From Epithemia pelagica (lineage: Eukaryota; Bacillariophyta; Bacillariophyceae; Surirellales; Surirellaceae), in NCBI GenBank assembly GCA_946965045.2, contig OX337231.1, positions 2,914,001-2,978,000 of the forward strand: a stretch of DNA of 64,000 nucleotides, written 5' to 3'. The translations under genes and the position numbers were made by a program. The notes beneath the pieces were generated by a model. It saw only the letters and a program-made list of their open reading frames with translations. It had not been told where the DNA came from and ran no database searches. Below, piece by piece: positions 62,418 to 64,000 of this stretch. Position 1 is the stretch's first letter. Each line of letters begins with the position of its first letter.

Positions 62418-62428
62418 TGAAACGACAT
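62418..62428 (+). repeat. TGAAACGACAT motif (right of transposase-like gene)
   Basis: The same 11 bases as at 58620-58630, and inverted relative to 58594-58604; a shorter version (GTAACGACATT) lies 32 bp upstream at 62386-62396. A 3-base TTC is found outside both possible ends (58591-58593 and 62429-62431 as TTC within TTTCT), compatible with, but not proof of, a short target duplication. Confidence 0.5.
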
Positions 62429-62506
62429 TTCTAACCCAATCATATTGCTGCCTTTTGAAACTAACACCCCACCCGCAACGATTGCAAACAATCCCAGCGA
62501 CAAAAC

Positions 62507-62524
62507 TACTCCTCTAGAGGAGTA
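62507..62524. repeat. Perfect 18-bp palindrome TACTCCTCTAGAGGAGTA
   Basis: Self-complementary over all 18 bases. It lies at the start of dispersed repeat copy B and belongs to the AGGAGTA/TACTCCT group. Confidence 0.9.
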
Positions 62525-62644
62525 TCATGTATGGCTATGTGGAAATGGTAACCCAGGCTCTCGTTCTTCTGGGTAGCAACAAGTCGCACTTGCGCAATTT
62601 CCGGGTCGCTTGATGACGCACTTACATTCTCATGTGCCATCAGA
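62515..62644 (+). repeat. Dispersed repeat copy B (uninterrupted, empty site)
   Basis: Aligns with copy A at 56028-56748 minus its transposon, in the same orientation. ATGGCTA occurs once here (62531-62537), at the place where copy A is split. Copy B has an 8-9 base extra stretch (near 62556-62564) and copy A a small insertion near its end. Confidence 0.85.
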
Positions 62645-62810
62645 ATCATAGCGAGATCCTTGGAGCCAGACGCCATGATGATGATGCGGCTGCGGGTTGC
62701 GGGGTGAATGAGAAGACTTTCACGGCGGGGTGGGAATCTCACTTCTTGACACCTGGCGCACGCCCTTAGACGACTTCAAACTTCAACATCTCTTCCTCTT
62801 CTCAAATAAG

Positions 62811-63863
62811 ATGGCTCCTGTTGTACCACACGAAGGCGTTTCTGCACTAGAGTCTTTGTCAAGCTTCATTTACAAAGTTGAGCACATGCCTCAAACGGTG
62901 GGCATGGCTTGGCTCCTTTCCAGTGCTCTTTATACAACCTACGCAACAAATGCTTTCTTGAAGTACAAGCCAAATGCTGTCATTCAAGGAGAGAAAACTC
63001 GCCTTGCAGCAACAATACCTGCTCAAAAGTGGAAAGTCACGCGACCAACCCTCCTTACACTCTGTCGATTTGGTGGATCTTTGCTGTTGGGATTGGTCGC
63101 ACACGCAGACTTGAGAATATGGGACCGGGTGATGGAGACAATACGAGCTGCTCCATTATTTCTCTTTCCGGCCGCCTGCTTGTTTATAGCAAACTTTTTC
63201 AATGCCATTAGTCTAGAACGAATTGGGATTTCGCTGACCTATACTTCGAAATGTGCAATACCACTCATCACCGTACTACTCGCGTTGGCGGTGGACGGAG
63301 TCAAAGCCTTACCCAACCATCTGGCATTGCTATCACTGCTGCCAATTGCACTCGGAATTGGAGCAGCGTCGTGGAACTCCCCGACCTTCGAACCGCTGGG
63401 ATTCGCTTCTGCCATGCTGTCGGCCACTGCCCAGAGTGCCCTGAATGTCAGTAGCAAACGTGCAATGATGAAAAGCGGAATTAGAGGAGCTTCGACACAG
63501 CGAGTTCTGGTTGCCGTTGGATTGATCATCGCAATGGTAATCACACACTTCGAACATCGAAGTCACACTCGGGAAGCTTCTGTGGACAAAGGCGACCCAG
63601 GGCCAGGGGCTGGAGAACCATTGGCAATTTATGTGATGGCAATCACTGCATATCATATTGAATACGTTTTATCATTTATGTTCGTGAAACTTGTTTCTCC
63701 CGTCACCTATGGCGCATGTGATGCGGTTCGACGGCTCAGTGTGATACTGGCTGGACGAGCAATGTTTGGCGCCAAACCTCTCACTGCTTTGAATATTGCA
63801 GGAATTGGTCTTGCACTTTGTGGCGCACTAGGATACTCGGTCACGAGCTCAATGGGTAAATAA
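62811..63863 (+). CDS. Drug/metabolite-type transporter of the triose-phosphate/nucleotide-sugar translocator family
   Basis: 350 aa from the ATG at 62811 (an earlier in-frame Met at 62730 adds 27 residues that overlap repeat sequence). About nine to ten hydrophobic helices are visible, including GMAWLLSSALYTTYATNAFL, APLFLFPAACLFIANFFNAI, AIPLITVLLALAV and GIGLALCGALGYSVTS. The pattern ISLTYTSKCAIPLITVLLAL and SAMLSATAQSALNVSSKRAM matches the TPT domain (EamA-like inner repeat, the S-N-V-x-x-K/R block). Members exchange sugar phosphates, PEP or nucleotide sugars across plastid or Golgi membranes. There is no plastid signal, so a Golgi/ER location is more likely. Substrate unknown. Confidence 0.78.
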   Translation: MAPVVPHEGVSALESLSSFIYKVEHMPQTVGMAWLLSSALYTTYATNAFLKYKPNAVIQGEKTRLAATIPAQKWKVTRPTLLTLCRFGGSLLLGLVAHADLRIWDRVMETIRAAPLFLFPAACLFIANFFNAISLERIGISLTYTSKCAIPLITVLLALAVDGVKALPNHLALLSLLPIALGIGAASWNSPTFEPLGFASAMLSATAQSALNVSSKRAMMKSGIRGASTQRVLVAVGLIIAMVITHFEHRSHTREASVDKGDPGPGAGEPLAIYVMAITAYHIEYVLSFMFVKLVSPVTYGACDAVRRLSVILAGRAMFGAKPLTALNIAGIGLALCGALGYSVTSSMGK

Positions 63864-64000
63864 GATAAGCTATCTCGTGCGACTATCAAGTAATCCCCAA
63901 TCGTTGGAGAGGAATTGAATCATAGAGGAGGAAGCAGTCCTGTCATATGCGGACGTTTGGACCGAATTCAATCTTCCTCACTTTTGCAATGAACTCCAGT
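63864..64000. other. Window end, 3' flank of the transporter gene
   Basis: About 137 bp with no open frame of note. Confidence 0.5.

Larger units (their letters stand above)
62164..62505. other. Upstream region of the transposase-like gene
   Basis: About 340 bp. It contains a perfect 11-base inverted repeat with an 18-base loop (62213-62252) and two AACGACATT motifs (62386-62396, 62418-62428). These are candidates for promoter or right-end transposon signals. Confidence 0.5.
62506..62679 (-). pseudogene. Antisense short ORF through dispersed repeat B, possible gene remnant
   Basis: A minus-strand frame of up to 78 codons (62506-62742) crosses the repeat; from an internal Met near 62679 it is about 57 codons. 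It includes SASSSDPEIAQVRLVATQ. The same residues can be read in copy A, but that copy has stops on both sides. The repeat is therefore perhaps a fragment of a dispersed gene family. Coding status is doubtful. Confidence 0.25.

Noticed and set aside
58591-62431. Calling TTC a 3-bp target duplication for the transposase-like element
   Set aside because: A 3-base match has a 1 in 64 chance; the ends are not established. Kept only as a hint in the feature list.

Overview
The window is nuclear DNA of a photosynthetic stramenopile, most likely a diatom. Genes lie on both strands, are densely packed, and carry short (about 60-260 bp) spliceosomal introns with GTAAG/GTACG donors and AG acceptors. 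Several proteins begin with a signal peptide followed by an A-F cleavage motif of the diatom plastid-import type (for example SQA-F, VSA-F, CAA-F). Some targets are also diatom-like: surface proteins rich in Cys or in Ser/Thr/Pro, a CRAL-TRIO family and helicase-associated-domain proteins. No rRNA, tRNA, CRISPR array or bacterial-type operon was seen. Spliced gene models below were built by hand from reading-frame continuity and GT-AG (once GC-AG) borders; no transcript was available.

Layout. 0-9 kb: a secreted glyoxalase-like protein divergent from a plastid GGPP synthase, a wybutosine-synthesis methyltransferase (TYW2), a ChaN-like plastid-lumen protein, an RRM protein and a four-repeat helicase-associated-domain protein. 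9-20 kb: a GNAT acetyltransferase, an aspartyl/asparaginyl hydroxylase-like protein, the AP-3 mu subunit, an unknown plastid membrane protein, a sulfotransferase, a CRAL-TRIO protein and the DDX55/Spb4 helicase. 20-32 kb: FkbM methyltransferase, NAD(P)-binding protein, a DHH/DHHA1 phosphoesterase with inserted EF-hands and CBS domains, a V-ATPase proteolipid that lacks its key glutamate, Nup107 and a Cys-rich surface protein. 33-46 kb: C2H2 zinc-finger protein, plastid protein of unknown role, aminotransferase, SET protein, PEN-2 (gamma-secretase), a Q/N-rich membrane protein and P5C synthase. 46.1-48.4 kb is almost gene-free. 48-55 kb: bZIP factor, a large unknown protein, mitochondrial bL19 and a protein kinase.

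The last 8 kb (56-62.7 kb) is the mobile, accessory part. It holds a 578-bp non-autonomous transposon with 12-bp inverted ends and a 7-bp target duplication. It is inserted in one copy of a dispersed repeat whose empty copy lies 6 kb downstream. Next come a PD-(D/E)XK (Uma2-like) protein gene and a 1108-codon zinc-finger, transposase-like gene flanked on both sides by an AAACGACAT motif. Housekeeping sequence resumes with a DMT/triose-phosphate-type transporter at 62.8 kb.

The most unusual items are the Ca-binding EF-hand pair spliced into a DHHA1 domain, the glutamate-less V-ATPase subunit c, the transposon with its paralogous empty site, and the transposase-like gene next to a nuclease-like gene.
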